A DNA stretch of 54,991 nt from Bifidobacteriaceae bacterium (GCA_031278655.1 JAITJZ010000123.1:1-54991); one strand, 5' to 3'; shown: positions 43,899 to 52,776, counted from the stretch's first letter. Numbers and translations: made by a program. Notes: a model not told the origin generated them from the letters alone.

Positions 43899-45272
43899 TC
43901 ATGCGGCCGGCGCCATTCGGGCGAGCGTGGCGATGGTCCTGTCCATCCAGTCGCCGCCACGCGGTTCATAAAGATCACTCAGAAGCTTCATCACCAGTCG
44001 CATCAATGTGGGGCGCGGCAATCCGTACCGGGTGCAGACGCGCATCACCGCCGGATGCTCGATCAGCTTCACAAAAACTCTGCCCAAAGAGAAATAACCC
44101 CCGACCGACTCTTTCATCAATTCAGGATATGTCCTCAGCGACGCCTCCCGGCCCTCGCCGCTCGGGCGCGCCAACGCCTGCGCGATCACGCCCGCCGCCA
44201 GGCGGCCGGATTGCATGGCGTAAGCGATCCCCTCGCCGTCGAAAGGCGACACCATGCCGCCGGCGTCCCCGACCAGCACCAGCCCGCGGGCGTACAACGG
44301 CTGGCGGTTGAAGGCCATCGGCAGGGCGGCCGAACGCGGCCGGTCGATCACGTCGGCGGCGGTGAAACCCCAGCGCGGCCCCAGGGTGTCGAGCCATTTG
44401 GTGAGCAGGGCCCGGTAGTTGACCTTGGCGGCGCCAGCCGCCTGGGCGCTGGACGCGACCGAGCCGACGCCAACGTTGACCACGACGTCACCCGGCGGGC
44501 GGTGGCGGGCGGTGGGCGCGGCATCGGCGCCCTGGCCGATGCCGTCCGCCTGGGTCTGGGCCGCCGCCTCCGGGAAGACCCAGCCGTAGCCGGGCATGAG
44601 GCGGCCCTGCGCGGGCGGGCCGTCCCACAACTCCAGGTGGGACTCCATCCATTCCAGCCGGCCCGGGGCGAGGGCGCGGCCGTCCAGCCGAATCCGGGTC
44701 CGAACGGCCACGCCGACCGGGCGGTTGGGCTTCTTGGGGCGCCCGACGGCGGTCGCCAGGCGGGCCGAGACGCCATCGGCCGCGACCACCAGCGGGGCCC
44801 GGAACTCGGCCGGGCCGTCCGGGGTGGCGGCCGTGACGCCGATGACGCGCCCGCTGCGGTCATCCAGCAGGGGGCCGGTGACGTTGACGCCTTCGCGCAG
44901 TTCGGCGCCGGCCTGGGCGGCGTGCCGGGCCAGGCGCAGGTCGAAGTCCTCACGCGGGAGGGTCAGCCCGAAGTCCGGGAAGGAGGCCAGGCGCGGCCAC
45001 GGCAGCTCGAGTTCATGGCCGCCGCCGAAGACCCTCAGGCCGCGGTTGCGCATCCAGCCGTCCGCCTCGGCGAAGGGCAGGCCCAGGTGGATCAGTTCCT
45101 TGACGGCGCGCGGGGTCAGGCCGTCGCCGCAGGCCTTGGGGCGCGGAAAGGAGGACTTTTCCAGCAGCAGAGTCGCAACGCCGGCGTTGGCCAGGTAGGC
45201 GGCAGCGGTGGACCCTGCGGGTCCGGCGCCGACGACGATCACATTCGCTTCGCCACCTGAGCTTGAATGCAC
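43899..45272 (-). CDS. menJ: geranylgeranyl reductase family flavoprotein (menaquinone reductase-like)
   Basis: A 457-residue FAD enzyme. The dinucleotide motif VVGAGPAGSTAAAYL, PRPKACGDGLTPRA and GDAGGMVSPFDGEGIAYAM identify the geranylgeranyl/digeranylgeranyl reductase family; mycobacterial MenJ saturates one isoprene unit of menaquinone. GTG 45272 is chosen because AAAGG lies 7 nt upstream and the FAD motif follows 10 residues later. Residues about 240-262 (AAQTQADGIGQGADAAPTAR) look inserted and contain a perfect palindrome. It sits between menG and nuoA, which supports a quinone role. Confidence 0.9.
   Translation of the reverse strand: MHSSSGGEANVIVVGAGPAGSTAAAYLANAGVATLLLEKSSFPRPKACGDGLTPRAVKELIHLGLPFAEADGWMRNRGLRVFGGGHELELPWPRLASFPDFGLTLPREDFDLRLARHAAQAGAELREGVNVTGPLLDDRSGRVIGVTAATPDGPAEFRAPLVVAADGVSARLATAVGRPKKPNRPVGVAVRTRIRLDGRALAPGRLEWMESHLELWDGPPAQGRLMPGYGWVFPEAAAQTQADGIGQGADAAPTARHRPPGDVVVNVGVGSVASSAQAAGAAKVNYRALLTKWLDTLGPRWGFTAADVIDRPRSAALPMAFNRQPLYARGLVLVGDAGGMVSPFDGEGIAYAMQSGRLAAGVIAQALARPSGEGREASLRTYPELMKESVGGYFSLGRVFVKLIEHPAVMRVCTRYGLPRPTLMRLVMKLLSDLYEPRGGDWMDRTIATLARMAPAA
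44519..44544. repeat. intragenic palindromic element in menJ
   Basis: CGGCATCGGC (44519-44528), spacer GCCCTG, GCCGATGCCG (44535-44544): perfect 10-bp arms. It lies within an Ala/Gln-rich stretch of MenJ. The same 9-mer forms an inverted pair in menB (54178-54201). Confidence 0.9.
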
Positions 45273-45423
45273 CGGGCAGCCTTTCAAGTTCGATGGATGA
45301 TTTGACCTGGAACACACAGATTCTACATAAGCTGGCTGGTGTCGCCGCACATGAACGGCCCGCGCGGGCTGTTGGACAATAATCGCAATTACGAAACAAT
45401 AATGTCGTTTTATTATTTGGCGT
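45273..45423 (-). promoter_or_regulatory. AT-rich island with direct repeats upstream of menJ-nuo
   Basis: The gap between menG and menJ is strikingly AT-rich at 45376-45420. It holds two copies of ACAATAAT (45376-45383 and 45396-45403; plus strand) exactly 20 bp apart, so on one face of the helix. A possible minus-strand -10, TAGAAT (45320-45325), lies about 47 nt before the menJ GTG. Likely promoter and activator or repressor region for menJ-nuo; protein unknown. Confidence 0.5.
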
Positions 45424-46137
45424 TCATTTCGCGGTGGCTGTGTGCAACGCCACAATTCCGCCCATGACATTGACGTGTTTGGCCTCGGCCCAGCCCGCCA
45501 ACGTCAATTGGCGCTCGAGTTCTTGTTGGTCCGCCCAGGCCCAGATCGAGTCCGCCAGGTAGCGGTACGCCGGCGAGTTGGTGGCCACGACCTTGGCCAC
45601 GGTCGGCATGACGTTCGCCAGGTACCAGCGGTAGGCGGCCCTGAAGGGCCGCCAGACCGGGCGCGAGAACTCGCAGACGACCAATTTGCCGCCGGTCTTG
45701 GTGACGCGCAGCATCTCCGCCAGCGCCCCCGGCACGTCCTGGACGTTGCGCAGCCCGAAGGAGATGGTGACCTTGTCGAAGGTGTGATCGGCGAAGGGCA
45801 GGGCGGTGGCGTCGCCGCCGATCAACCCGACCTGGCCGGTCCAGGCCCCCAACCGGCGCTGACCGCGCCTGAGCATGCCTTCGGAGAAGTCCAGGGCCAC
45901 GACCCGCGCGCCCCGGCGCGCCAGCGCCACCGAAGACGTGCAGGTGCCCGCCGCCAGGTCAAGAATGCGCTCGCCCCCGCCGGGGGCGACCGCCTCCCAA
46001 GTGCGCCGCCGCCACCAGCGCACCAGCCCCAGGGTCATGATCGCGTCCGCGAAATCGTAGTTCTGGGCGACGGTGTCGAACATGGCCGCCACGGCGCGAG
46101 GCTCCTTGGCGAGGTCTGCGGCGGTCACGGATGCCAT
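45424..46137 (-). CDS. menG: demethylmenaquinone methyltransferase
   Basis: A 237-residue SAM-dependent methyltransferase of the UbiE/MenG family that makes menaquinone from demethylmenaquinone. N-terminal VAAMFDTVAQNYDFADAIM, SAM-binding LDLAAGTCTSSVAL, FGLRNVQDVPGALAEMLRV and the C-terminal GGIVALHTA match the family. ATG 46137 gives the usual length; upstream frames extend into the divergent promoter region. The start codon lies in an inverted repeat ATGCCA-TGA-TGGCAT (46131-46145), which could hide it in the mRNA. Confidence 0.95.
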   Translation of the reverse strand: MASVTAADLAKEPRAVAAMFDTVAQNYDFADAIMTLGLVRWWRRRTWEAVAPGGGERILDLAAGTCTSSVALARRGARVVALDFSEGMLRRGQRRLGAWTGQVGLIGGDATALPFADHTFDKVTISFGLRNVQDVPGALAEMLRVTKTGGKLVVCEFSRPVWRPFRAAYRWYLANVMPTVAKVVATNSPAYRYLADSIWAWADQQELERQLTLAGWAEAKHVNVMGGIVALHTATAK

Positions 46138-46349
46138 GATGGCATGCCCATCGGCCGCGCGAGACGGCCACCGGTCCCGGTTTTGGGACTCGACCGCATT
46201 CTTGCACCGCCCGCGCCCGGCCGGCGGCCATGACCCCGCGCCAGTTTGCGCGGGGACCAATGTGTGCGGGGTCGCAGCCCGGCGGCGGCCGTGCGGCCGG
46301 GGCGGCGGGCGCCGCGATGGCGGCACTTTCCGATTAGGCTGGACCGGCG
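46138..46349. promoter_or_regulatory. divergent menG/menF promoter region
   Basis: A 212-bp gap between divergent genes. It contains inverted repeats CCCCGCGC-CAGTTT-GCGCGGGG (46234-46255; 8-bp arms) and GTCCC-GGTTTT-GGGAC (46174-46189). On the plus strand ATTAGGCT (46333-46340) is a likely menF -10, 9 nt before its ATG. No ORF seen. Confidence 0.5.
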
Positions 46350-47717
46350 ATGCTCCCCACGATCACCTTCACCACCACGCCGACGGACCACCCGACCGAT
46401 CTGCTCGCCGCCGCCCAGGCCGCCCAGGCCGACGCGGGCGGGCCGGGCGACGCGGCCGGGGCGGCCGGGGCGGCCGGGGCCGAGCCGCTGGCCTGGCTCA
46501 GGCGCGGGGACGGGTTCGTCGGCCTGGGCGAGGCCGCGCGCTTCGAGACCTCAGGGCCGCGCCGCTTCGGCGCGGCCGAGGATTGGTGGCGGGCCGTGCT
46601 CGCCCGCGCCACCATCAACGGCCCGGCTGACCACCCCGGCATGGGGCCGCTGGCCCTGGGCGCCTTCGCCTTCTCGCCCGCCTCGGCGGAGCCGTCGGTG
46701 CTGGTGGTGCCGCGCACCCTGATCGCCCGCCACCGCGGGCGCGAATGGATCACCACGGCTGACGCCGCCGGGTGCGAGGCGGCGCCCGCGCCCGTCCCCA
46801 CCGACCAGGGGCGCGGCCGACCGCGCCCCCGACCAGCCGGGGACGCCGCCCCCCCGCAGGCGATGACCGAGTCCCCCGGGCCGGTGGCGGCGGCCGACTG
46901 GCCGGCGGTGGTGCGCCGGGGAATCGGGCTGATCGAGGCCGGCGGGCTTGACAAGGTGGTGCTGGCGCGATCCGTCGTCGCCCACGCGGCCGCGGGGCGA
47001 ATCGACCCGCAGGCCGTGCTCGCCTTCCTCGCCGGACACTACCGCGACACCTGGACCTTCGCCGTCGACGGGCTCATCGGGGCGACGCCCGAACTGCTCA
47101 TCCGCTCCAGCCGGGGGCTGGTCACATCCCGCGTCCTGGCCGGCACCATCCGGCGGCGCGGCAGCGACCAGGCCAACCTGGCGCGGGCGGCGGCGCTGGC
47201 GCGCTCATCGAAAGACCTCGAAGAACACGAGTTCGCCGTCGCCTCGGTGGTGGCGGCGCTGGCGCCGTTGGTCGAGGAACTGGCGGTCCCAGACATTCCC
47301 TCGGTCCTGCACCTGCCGAACGTCATGCACCTGGCCACCGATGTGGTGGGCGAGTTGAAACGGACGCCGGGCGGGCGCCTGCCCGGCGCGCTCAGCCTGG
47401 TGGCGGCCCTCCACCCCAGCGCCGCTGTTTGCGGCACCCCCGCGGCCGAGGCGGCGCGCGTCATCGGACAACTGGAAGGCCGCGACCGGGGCCGCTACTC
47501 CGGGCCGGTCGGCTGGATCGACGCCAACGGCGCCGGCGAGTGGGGCATAGCGCTGCGCTGCGCCCAACTGAGCCCCGACCGGCGCGAGGCGCGGCTGTGG
47601 GCCGGCGGCGGGATTGTGGCCGCCTCCGACCCGGCCGCCGAACTGGCCGAGACGGAGGCCAAGCTGGCGCCGATGCGCCAAGCGCTCGGCCTGGGCGAAC
47701 CGCCTGGACCGGCCTGA
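46350..47717 (+). CDS. menF: isochorismate synthase
   Basis: A 455-residue chorismate-utilising enzyme that converts chorismate to isochorismate, the first committed step to menaquinone. C-terminal motifs are GATPELLIRS, SSKDLEEHEFAV, LATDVVGELK, LHPSAAVCGTP and GRYSGPVGWIDANGAGEW. The N-terminal part is Ala-rich, with an AAG triplet repeat from a 9-nt minisatellite (about 46452-46480). There is no ribosome site before the ATG, and TAGGCT ends 9 nt upstream, so the mRNA may be leaderless or nearly so. It faces htrA across a 37-nt tandem repeat. Confidence 0.93.
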   Translation: MLPTITFTTTPTDHPTDLLAAAQAAQADAGGPGDAAGAAGAAGAEPLAWLRRGDGFVGLGEAARFETSGPRRFGAAEDWWRAVLARATINGPADHPGMGPLALGAFAFSPASAEPSVLVVPRTLIARHRGREWITTADAAGCEAAPAPVPTDQGRGRPRPRPAGDAAPPQAMTESPGPVAAADWPAVVRRGIGLIEAGGLDKVVLARSVVAHAAAGRIDPQAVLAFLAGHYRDTWTFAVDGLIGATPELLIRSSRGLVTSRVLAGTIRRRGSDQANLARAAALARSSKDLEEHEFAVASVVAALAPLVEELAVPDIPSVLHLPNVMHLATDVVGELKRTPGGRLPGALSLVAALHPSAAVCGTPAAEAARVIGQLEGRDRGRYSGPVGWIDANGAGEWGIALRCAQLSPDRREARLWAGGGIVAASDPAAELAETEAKLAPMRQALGLGEPPGPA

Positions 47718-47825
47718 CGCGGGGCCCTTCAACCCGGCCCACGCCCCGGCCTGAGACGGCGCCCTTCAGCCCGGCCGACGCCCCGGCCTGACGCGGCGCC
47801 CTCAGCCCGGCCGACGCCCCGCCAG
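47718..47825. repeat. 37-nt tandem repeat, about 2.9 copies, between menF and htrA
   Basis: Units 47718-47754 and 47755-47791 are nearly identical; a third from 47792 is shorter by one nucleotide and diverges at its end. Each contains GCGCCCTTCAGCCCGGCC or a close variant and ends in GGCCTGA, which also resembles the end of menF. It fills the gap between two convergent genes. Confidence 0.85.
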
Positions 47826-47833
47826 GCCCGAAC

Positions 47834-49816
47834 TCAGGAAGACCCCAGCGTGCTGAGCGTGACCTCGATGTCCTTGGCCACGCCGCCCTGGACAACGGTC
47901 AGGACCACGGCATCGCCGGGCAAATACGACCGCACCCAAGCGGTCAGCGAGGTCGCCCCGGTGGTCGGATGGCCGTCGAGGGCCACGATCACGTCGCCCT
48001 TCTTCAAACCCGCCTCGTCGGCCGGGGTGCCGCGCTGCACCGAGCGCAACTCCGCCCCCGCCCGCGACACGCCGTCAATGCTGGTGACGGTGTTGCCCGT
48101 GGTCACGCCCAGGAACGGATGTTCGGCCACGCCCTTCTCGATCAACTGGCCAACAACCTTCTTGACCTGGTTGACCGGGATGGCGAAGGCCAAGCCGATG
48201 CTGCCGCTCTGACCCGAATACGAGCCCAGGGTGGCGATCGAGCTGTTGATGCCTATGACCCGGCCCTTCGAGTCGAACAGCGGGCCGCCGGAGTTGCCCG
48301 GGTTGACGGCCGCGTCGACCTGGATGGCGTTGGTGACAGCTTCGGCGACATCGCCGCCGGTGCCGCTCTCAGGGGCGACCGGCCGGTTGAGGGCCGAGAC
48401 GATGCCCGTGGTGACCGTGTTGTCCAACCCCAGCGGGTTGCCGACCGCCATCACCGGCTCGCCGACCACCACCGCGTCAGAGTCCCCCAGTTCCGCCTCG
48501 ACCAGATCAGCCGGCGGATCCTCGAATTCGACCACGGCCAGGTCGGTGGTCGGGTCGGTGCCCAGGACCTCGGCCGCGAAGATGCGCCCGTCCGCCATGA
48601 TGACGTCGATCGTGGACGAGCCGGTGACGACGTGGTTGTTGGTCACCACGTAACCCTTCTCCGAGTTGATGATGACACCGGAGCCTTGCGAGCCCTCGCC
48701 GTAGTTGCCGGACGAGACCTGCAGGGCCACGACCGTCGGTTGCACGCGCTCCGCCACCACGTTCCATTCCGGCGATCCGCCGTCGTAGGCGTCCTCCGGG
48801 ATCTCGGGCACGTTCTTGCCGGAGGTCAGTCCGTCGACGGCGGGACCGGTGGTGGTGTTGTTGGCCGGCGGCGCCTGGGTGGACAGGGCGGCGCCGTCGC
48901 GGATCACCAGCACGTAGGTCGCCCCGAAGGTCAGGGCCGCCGCCACGATGGCGGCCACCAGGCTGATCGCCCAGGCCCCGGCCCGCGTCACGGTCTTCCG
49001 TTTGCGCTTGTCACCGTCTTTGGGCGGGTCGTCTGGGGGCGCGTTCGTCGCCGCCGGGGCCCGTGAGTCCGTTTGGCCGCCCGATGCCGTCTGGCCGGTC
49101 AACGGCACCGGTCCGCCGCCCAGCGAATAGGACGGGGTTTGATAAGGCGATGCCGTCCGGGGCGGCAGGGGCGGGTTGGCCGAGGCTGACACCGGGCCGG
49201 GCGGCGGGGCGGCGGACGCCTGCCAGGCCCGCGATTCGTCAAAGCCGGGGCTTGCGGGTTGTTGGTGGGCGGCGGGCGCGACATGTTGGCCCGGGCGCTG
49301 CGAGGGCTGGGCCGGGCCGGGATAGCTGGTCGGCGTGGCGCCGCTTGGCGGCGTGTGGGGGCCGGTCGGCGTCTGGGCGCGCGGCGGCCAGCTCGCGGTC
49401 TGCCCGCCCGCGCCTGGTTGCGTCCCTGGCACCGGTGGCTGGGTCTGGGCCGGTGGCTGGGTCTGGGCCGGTGGCTTGGCCTGGCCGGATGGCTTGGCCT
49501 GGCCGGATGGCGTGGCTTGGCCGGATGGCGTGGCCTGGCCGGATGGCGTGGCTTGGACGGGCGACTGGGCTGTGGGCACCGGCTGCCAGGGGAACGGCGA
49601 GACGGCGCTGGCCTGAGGCTCCGCCGGGGGAAGCGGCGAGGTGGCGCCGGCCGGGCCAGCGGCCGGCGCGCCCCAGGCGAGCGGCGCGTAGGGGCCGCCT
49701 AGCGGCTGGGTTGGACCGGAGCCGGGGCGGGGAACTTGTTCTGTGACCGCCTCTGGCGGCCGTGACTGGTCGTCGTTCGCCGCGCCATCGGGCGCCCGCG
49801 TGGACTCGTCGCTCAT
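47834..49816 (-). CDS. HtrA/DegP-like serine protease with PDZ domain, membrane-anchored
   Basis: A 660-residue protein. Residues 1 to about 270 are a Pro/Gln/Ser-rich cytosolic region with GQATPS and AQTQPP repeats from an 18-nt minisatellite. One membrane helix (WAISLVAAIVAAALTF) follows a basic KRKRKTVTR stretch. Outside are the trypsin-like domain (His in VVTNNHVV, Asp in TTDLAVVEF, Ser in NPGNSGGPLF) and a C-terminal PDZ domain (RGTPADEAGLKKGDVIVALDG). It should degrade or sense misfolded envelope proteins. ATG 49816 has GAAAGGAAG upstream. It follows menD by 29 nt on the same strand. Confidence 0.95.
   Translation of the reverse strand: MSDESTRAPDGAANDDQSRPPEAVTEQVPRPGSGPTQPLGGPYAPLAWGAPAAGPAGATSPLPPAEPQASAVSPFPWQPVPTAQSPVQATPSGQATPSGQATPSGQAKPSGQAKPPAQTQPPAQTQPPVPGTQPGAGGQTASWPPRAQTPTGPHTPPSGATPTSYPGPAQPSQRPGQHVAPAAHQQPASPGFDESRAWQASAAPPPGPVSASANPPLPPRTASPYQTPSYSLGGGPVPLTGQTASGGQTDSRAPAATNAPPDDPPKDGDKRKRKTVTRAGAWAISLVAAIVAAALTFGATYVLVIRDGAALSTQAPPANNTTTGPAVDGLTSGKNVPEIPEDAYDGGSPEWNVVAERVQPTVVALQVSSGNYGEGSQGSGVIINSEKGYVVTNNHVVTGSSTIDVIMADGRIFAAEVLGTDPTTDLAVVEFEDPPADLVEAELGDSDAVVVGEPVMAVGNPLGLDNTVTTGIVSALNRPVAPESGTGGDVAEAVTNAIQVDAAVNPGNSGGPLFDSKGRVIGINSSIATLGSYSGQSGSIGLAFAIPVNQVKKVVGQLIEKGVAEHPFLGVTTGNTVTSIDGVSRAGAELRSVQRGTPADEAGLKKGDVIVALDGHPTTGATSLTAWVRSYLPGDAVVLTVVQGGVAKDIEVTLSTLGSS
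49434..49560 (-). repeat. 18-nt coding minisatellite in htrA
   Basis: About seven diverged 18-nt units encoding AQTQPP, GQAKPS and GQATPS in the N-terminal linker. The last three (GQATPS) are almost identical at DNA level. The motif CCGATGCCGTCTGG occurs 340 bp away at 49081 in the same linker. Confidence 0.9.
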
Positions 49817-49845
49817 CGTTGTCTTCCTTTCAGCGTCAACGTCTA

Positions 49846-51735
49846 TCAAACCGCTTGATCCTGGATGAATCCTCCCGCATCGCTGGGAAGTCTCTGGAAA
49901 GCGGTCAGGCGTTTCTCGAATCGCTCGACGATCCGACGCTCGAAGCCGCGCCGGCGCGCCCGTTGAAGCGGCACAGCTATCAGGCTGACGCCCGCGACCG
50001 GGCGGCTGAGGGCGCGTCGGAGTTGGCCAAGACTGGCGGCGCGTTCGAAACCGGCGCCGTGGGCGGCGGCCAATTGGGCCCAGTCGACGGTCAACGGCGT
50101 GGCGAAGAAGCGCTCGAAGGCTGGCGCCAGTTCCGGGGCGGCGACCTCGAGGTTCTCGAAGATCGCCCCGCCCGAATCGTCCAGCAGCACAATCCGCAAG
50201 TCCGGGCGTCGCTCATGGTCGGGGACGGCCAAGCCGCCGGCGTCATGCGCCAGCGCCAAGTCCCCGACCAGCGCGGTCACGGGCTGGCCGAGGGCCAGCC
50301 CAACACCGCCGGCGAAGCTGACCGTGCCGTCGATCCCAGCCAGCCCGCGCATGGCCCAGACCTGGGTCAACGCCGAGTCGGCGCGCCCTTCCCCGCCCTC
50401 AGGCGGCGCGGCGGAACGCGGCGCCTGGCCCGGCGTTCCGGTCAGCCGCCTCGCCGGCCCCCCGGCCGGCGGCGCCATTGCCGGCGCGGTTGCCGGCGCC
50501 ATTGCCGGGGAGGTTGCCGGGCGGTTGGCCCCAGCGGCGGGGACCAGGTCGAGGTCGCGGATGGCGCTCGACGCCGCCACCACCAGCGGTCCTCCCGCCG
50601 CCGCGACCTCGGCGGCGATGGCCGGCCCGGTGGGCCAGGGGCAGGCCTCGATCTCTTGCCAGACGGCCTGGCCCAGCGCCAGCCAGGTCTCCAACCAGCG
50701 CCGATCCTGGCCGCCCGCCCCGACGGCCAGAAAAGCGGCGCTGGCGATCCGCCCGGCACGGCGGCCGAGGTCGAACCAGGCGCCCCCGCCGCGATGGACT
50801 ATGACGGTGTCGATCCCCGGCTCTTGGATCAAACGGGTGATGGGACGGCTGAGCACCGGCCGGCCGTAGACGATCAGCCGCTCGGCCTGGTGGCCGAGCA
50901 ATTGCGCCACCAGCCGTCCGGCCGGCACGGCGTTCGGGCCGCCCCAGGCGCCCGAGCCCGGCTCGGCCAGAAGCGGCCAACCGGCCGCCTCGGCCAGCTG
51001 GCGGGCCTGCGGCCCGGCGCCGTGCCCGGCGATCACCACCGTCCGGCCGGCCTGCCCCAACTCGATCGGCAACAGTTCAGCGCCCGCGGGCGCCGGCCAA
51101 CCGGACGAGTCCAGCGCAGCGCTCGAACTGGGCTGATCGCCCGAACCAGGCACCGGCCAACCGGCGCCCGAGGCGCCCAGCCCGGGCTGGTCCGCCGTCG
51201 GCACCAGCGGCTCGCGGAACTGAATGTTGATGTGCGCGGGACCGGGCCTCCCAGAGCGGCGGCCGAGGGCCGCCGCCACCGCCGCCGCGCCCGCCTCCCG
51301 CAGAGCCCGGCGGGCCGCGCCCGCCGCCATGGTTTGCGACCACACCGGGGCCGCGCCGAACAGCCCGCGCTGGTCCGCCGTCTGATTCGCGCCAACACCA
51401 TGCAACTCGGCGGGCCGGTCAGCCGTGATGGCGATCAGCGGCCACCGTGACGCGGCCGCCTCCATCACCGCCGGGTGCAGATTGGCCGTGGCCGTGCCCG
51501 ATGTCGTCACCACCGCCACCGGTTCGCCGCTGGCGGCTGCCAACCCCAGAGCGGTGAAGGCGGCCACCCTCTCATCGGTCCTGACCGTCAGTTTGATCTG
51601 GCCTCGCTCCGCCGCCTCGACAGCGGCGTAAACCAGGGGCGCGCTGCGCGATCCGGGGGCGAAGACCGCCCGCCTGAGACCGGCCGCGACGGCCCCGTCC
51701 AGCAGCGCCCGCGCCGCCTCGACCGCGCCGCTCAC
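49846..51735 (-). CDS. menD: 2-succinyl-5-enolpyruvyl-6-hydroxy-3-cyclohexene-1-carboxylate synthase
   Basis: A 629-residue thiamine-diphosphate enzyme that joins 2-oxoglutarate to isochorismate with loss of CO2. FAPGSRSAPLVYA, TDERVAAFTALGLA and TTSGTATANLHPAVMEA are the MenD substrate and cofactor regions; VALVGDLALAHDAGGL with IVLLDDSGGAIF forms the diphosphate/Mg2+ site. GTG 51735 overlaps the menC stop (GTGA). Internal Ala/Pro-rich inserts (for example APATAPAMAPPAGG) make it longer than typical (about 555 residues). Confidence 0.95.
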   Translation of the reverse strand: MSGAVEAARALLDGAVAAGLRRAVFAPGSRSAPLVYAAVEAAERGQIKLTVRTDERVAAFTALGLAAASGEPVAVVTTSGTATANLHPAVMEAAASRWPLIAITADRPAELHGVGANQTADQRGLFGAAPVWSQTMAAGAARRALREAGAAAVAAALGRRSGRPGPAHINIQFREPLVPTADQPGLGASGAGWPVPGSGDQPSSSAALDSSGWPAPAGAELLPIELGQAGRTVVIAGHGAGPQARQLAEAAGWPLLAEPGSGAWGGPNAVPAGRLVAQLLGHQAERLIVYGRPVLSRPITRLIQEPGIDTVIVHRGGGAWFDLGRRAGRIASAAFLAVGAGGQDRRWLETWLALGQAVWQEIEACPWPTGPAIAAEVAAAGGPLVVAASSAIRDLDLVPAAGANRPATSPAMAPATAPAMAPPAGGPARRLTGTPGQAPRSAAPPEGGEGRADSALTQVWAMRGLAGIDGTVSFAGGVGLALGQPVTALVGDLALAHDAGGLAVPDHERRPDLRIVLLDDSGGAIFENLEVAAPELAPAFERFFATPLTVDWAQLAAAHGAGFERAASLGQLRRALSRPVAGVSLIAVPLQRARRRGFERRIVERFEKRLTAFQRLPSDAGGFIQDQAV

Positions 51736-52712
51736 GCGCCACCGCCCGGCGCCGCGTCCGCGTCGACCGCCTCGGCCAACCGCCTGACCTGATCGAGGCG
51801 CTCGCGCCAACGGCGCTCGACCGCCGCCGTGGCCCGGTGGGCGGCCAACCAAGCTGGGTCGGGGACCACCCGGCGGACCGGCAGCACGGCATCGGACACC
51901 AACAGACGCTGGGGCGTGACGTCGCCGGCCAAAAGCTGGCCCGTGCCCAGGCCGCAGGCGAAGTCGAGGCGGGGCAGGGCGGCGGCCAAGGCCACGCCCA
52001 TGGCCAGGCCGACCGACGTCTCGACCGCCGAGGACACCACCACCGGCAGGTCCAGCGCCTGCGCCAACCGAAGGCAGGCGCGAACCCCGCCAAGCGGCTG
52101 GACCTTGAGAACTACCAGGTCAGCGGCCTGCTGTCGCTTGACCTCGAAAGGATCGGCGGCGCGGCGGATGGACTCGTCGGCGGCGATGGGGACCTGGACG
52201 CGGCGGCGGACCTGAGCCAACTCCGCCACCGAAGGGCAGGGCTGCTCGGCGTATTCGAGCCCGCGGGCGGCGCGGTCAAGGGCGGCGATGCGCTCCACGG
52301 CGGTGTCCGGGTCCCAGGCGCCGTTGGCGTCGATCCTGATCTTCCCGGCCGGGCCAAGCGCGTCACGCACGGCGGCGACCCTGTCGATTTCCTCCGCCGC
52401 GCCCTGGCCCGGCTCGGCGACCTTGACCTTGGCGGTCACACAACCGCCCGAGGCGGCCGCCAACCGCGCCGCCGCTTGCGGGCCGACCGCCGGGATGATC
52501 GCGTTGACCGGCACGGTCAGGCGGCGCGGCGGCGGGAAGGCGACTTCTGCGGCCTCGCGCGCGGCCCGCCACCAGGGCACGCATTCCGCGGGCGGATAAT
52601 CCTCGAAGGGCGAGAACTCGCCCCAGCCGGCAGCGCCCTCGCAGACCACGCCGCGCCGCCGCCCGACCCCGCGAAACCGGTTCGTCAGGGGGATGTCGAA
52701 GACCGCTGTCAC
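51732..52712 (-). CDS. menC: o-succinylbenzoate synthase
   Basis: A 326-residue enolase-superfamily enzyme that dehydrates SHCHC to o-succinylbenzoate. Catalytic Lys in TAKVKV, metal ligands Asp in RIDANGAWD, Glu in YAEQPCPS and Asp in IAADESIR, and the second Lys in VVLKVQPLGG are present. The GTG start lies 6 nt after TAGAGT with no ribosome site, suggesting a leaderless mRNA. Translationally coupled to menD. Confidence 0.95.
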   Translation of the reverse strand: MTAVFDIPLTNRFRGVGRRRGVVCEGAAGWGEFSPFEDYPPAECVPWWRAAREAAEVAFPPPRRLTVPVNAIIPAVGPQAAARLAAASGGCVTAKVKVAEPGQGAAEEIDRVAAVRDALGPAGKIRIDANGAWDPDTAVERIAALDRAARGLEYAEQPCPSVAELAQVRRRVQVPIAADESIRRAADPFEVKRQQAADLVVLKVQPLGGVRACLRLAQALDLPVVVSSAVETSVGLAMGVALAAALPRLDFACGLGTGQLLAGDVTPQRLLVSDAVLPVRRVVPDPAWLAAHRATAAVERRWRERLDQVRRLAEAVDADAAPGGGA

Positions 52713-52718
52713 AGGTCC

Positions 52719-52724
52719 ACTCTA
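52719..52724 (-). promoter_or_regulatory. -10 box of a probable leaderless menC promoter
   Basis: TAGAGT on the minus strand, ending 6 nt before the menC GTG, so transcription should start at or next to the start codon. No clear -35 was found. Confidence 0.5.
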
Positions 52725-52776
52725 GGATGTCGGGCGCGGAGCTCGGGCGCAGAGCTCGGGCGCCTGCCGGGGCGGC

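Noticed and set aside
45376-45403. Rex-type redox operator before menJ-nuo
   Set aside because: The repeats are direct, not inverted, and do not match TTGTGAA-type half sites.
49434-49560. Possible CRISPR-like array
   Set aside because: Units are 18 nt, contiguous, without unique spacers and in frame with the HtrA coding sequence; it is a coding minisatellite. The same holds for the other arrays.
49762-51450. 562-codon plus-strand frame
   Set aside because: Antisense to menD; Arg/Gly-rich with no family features.
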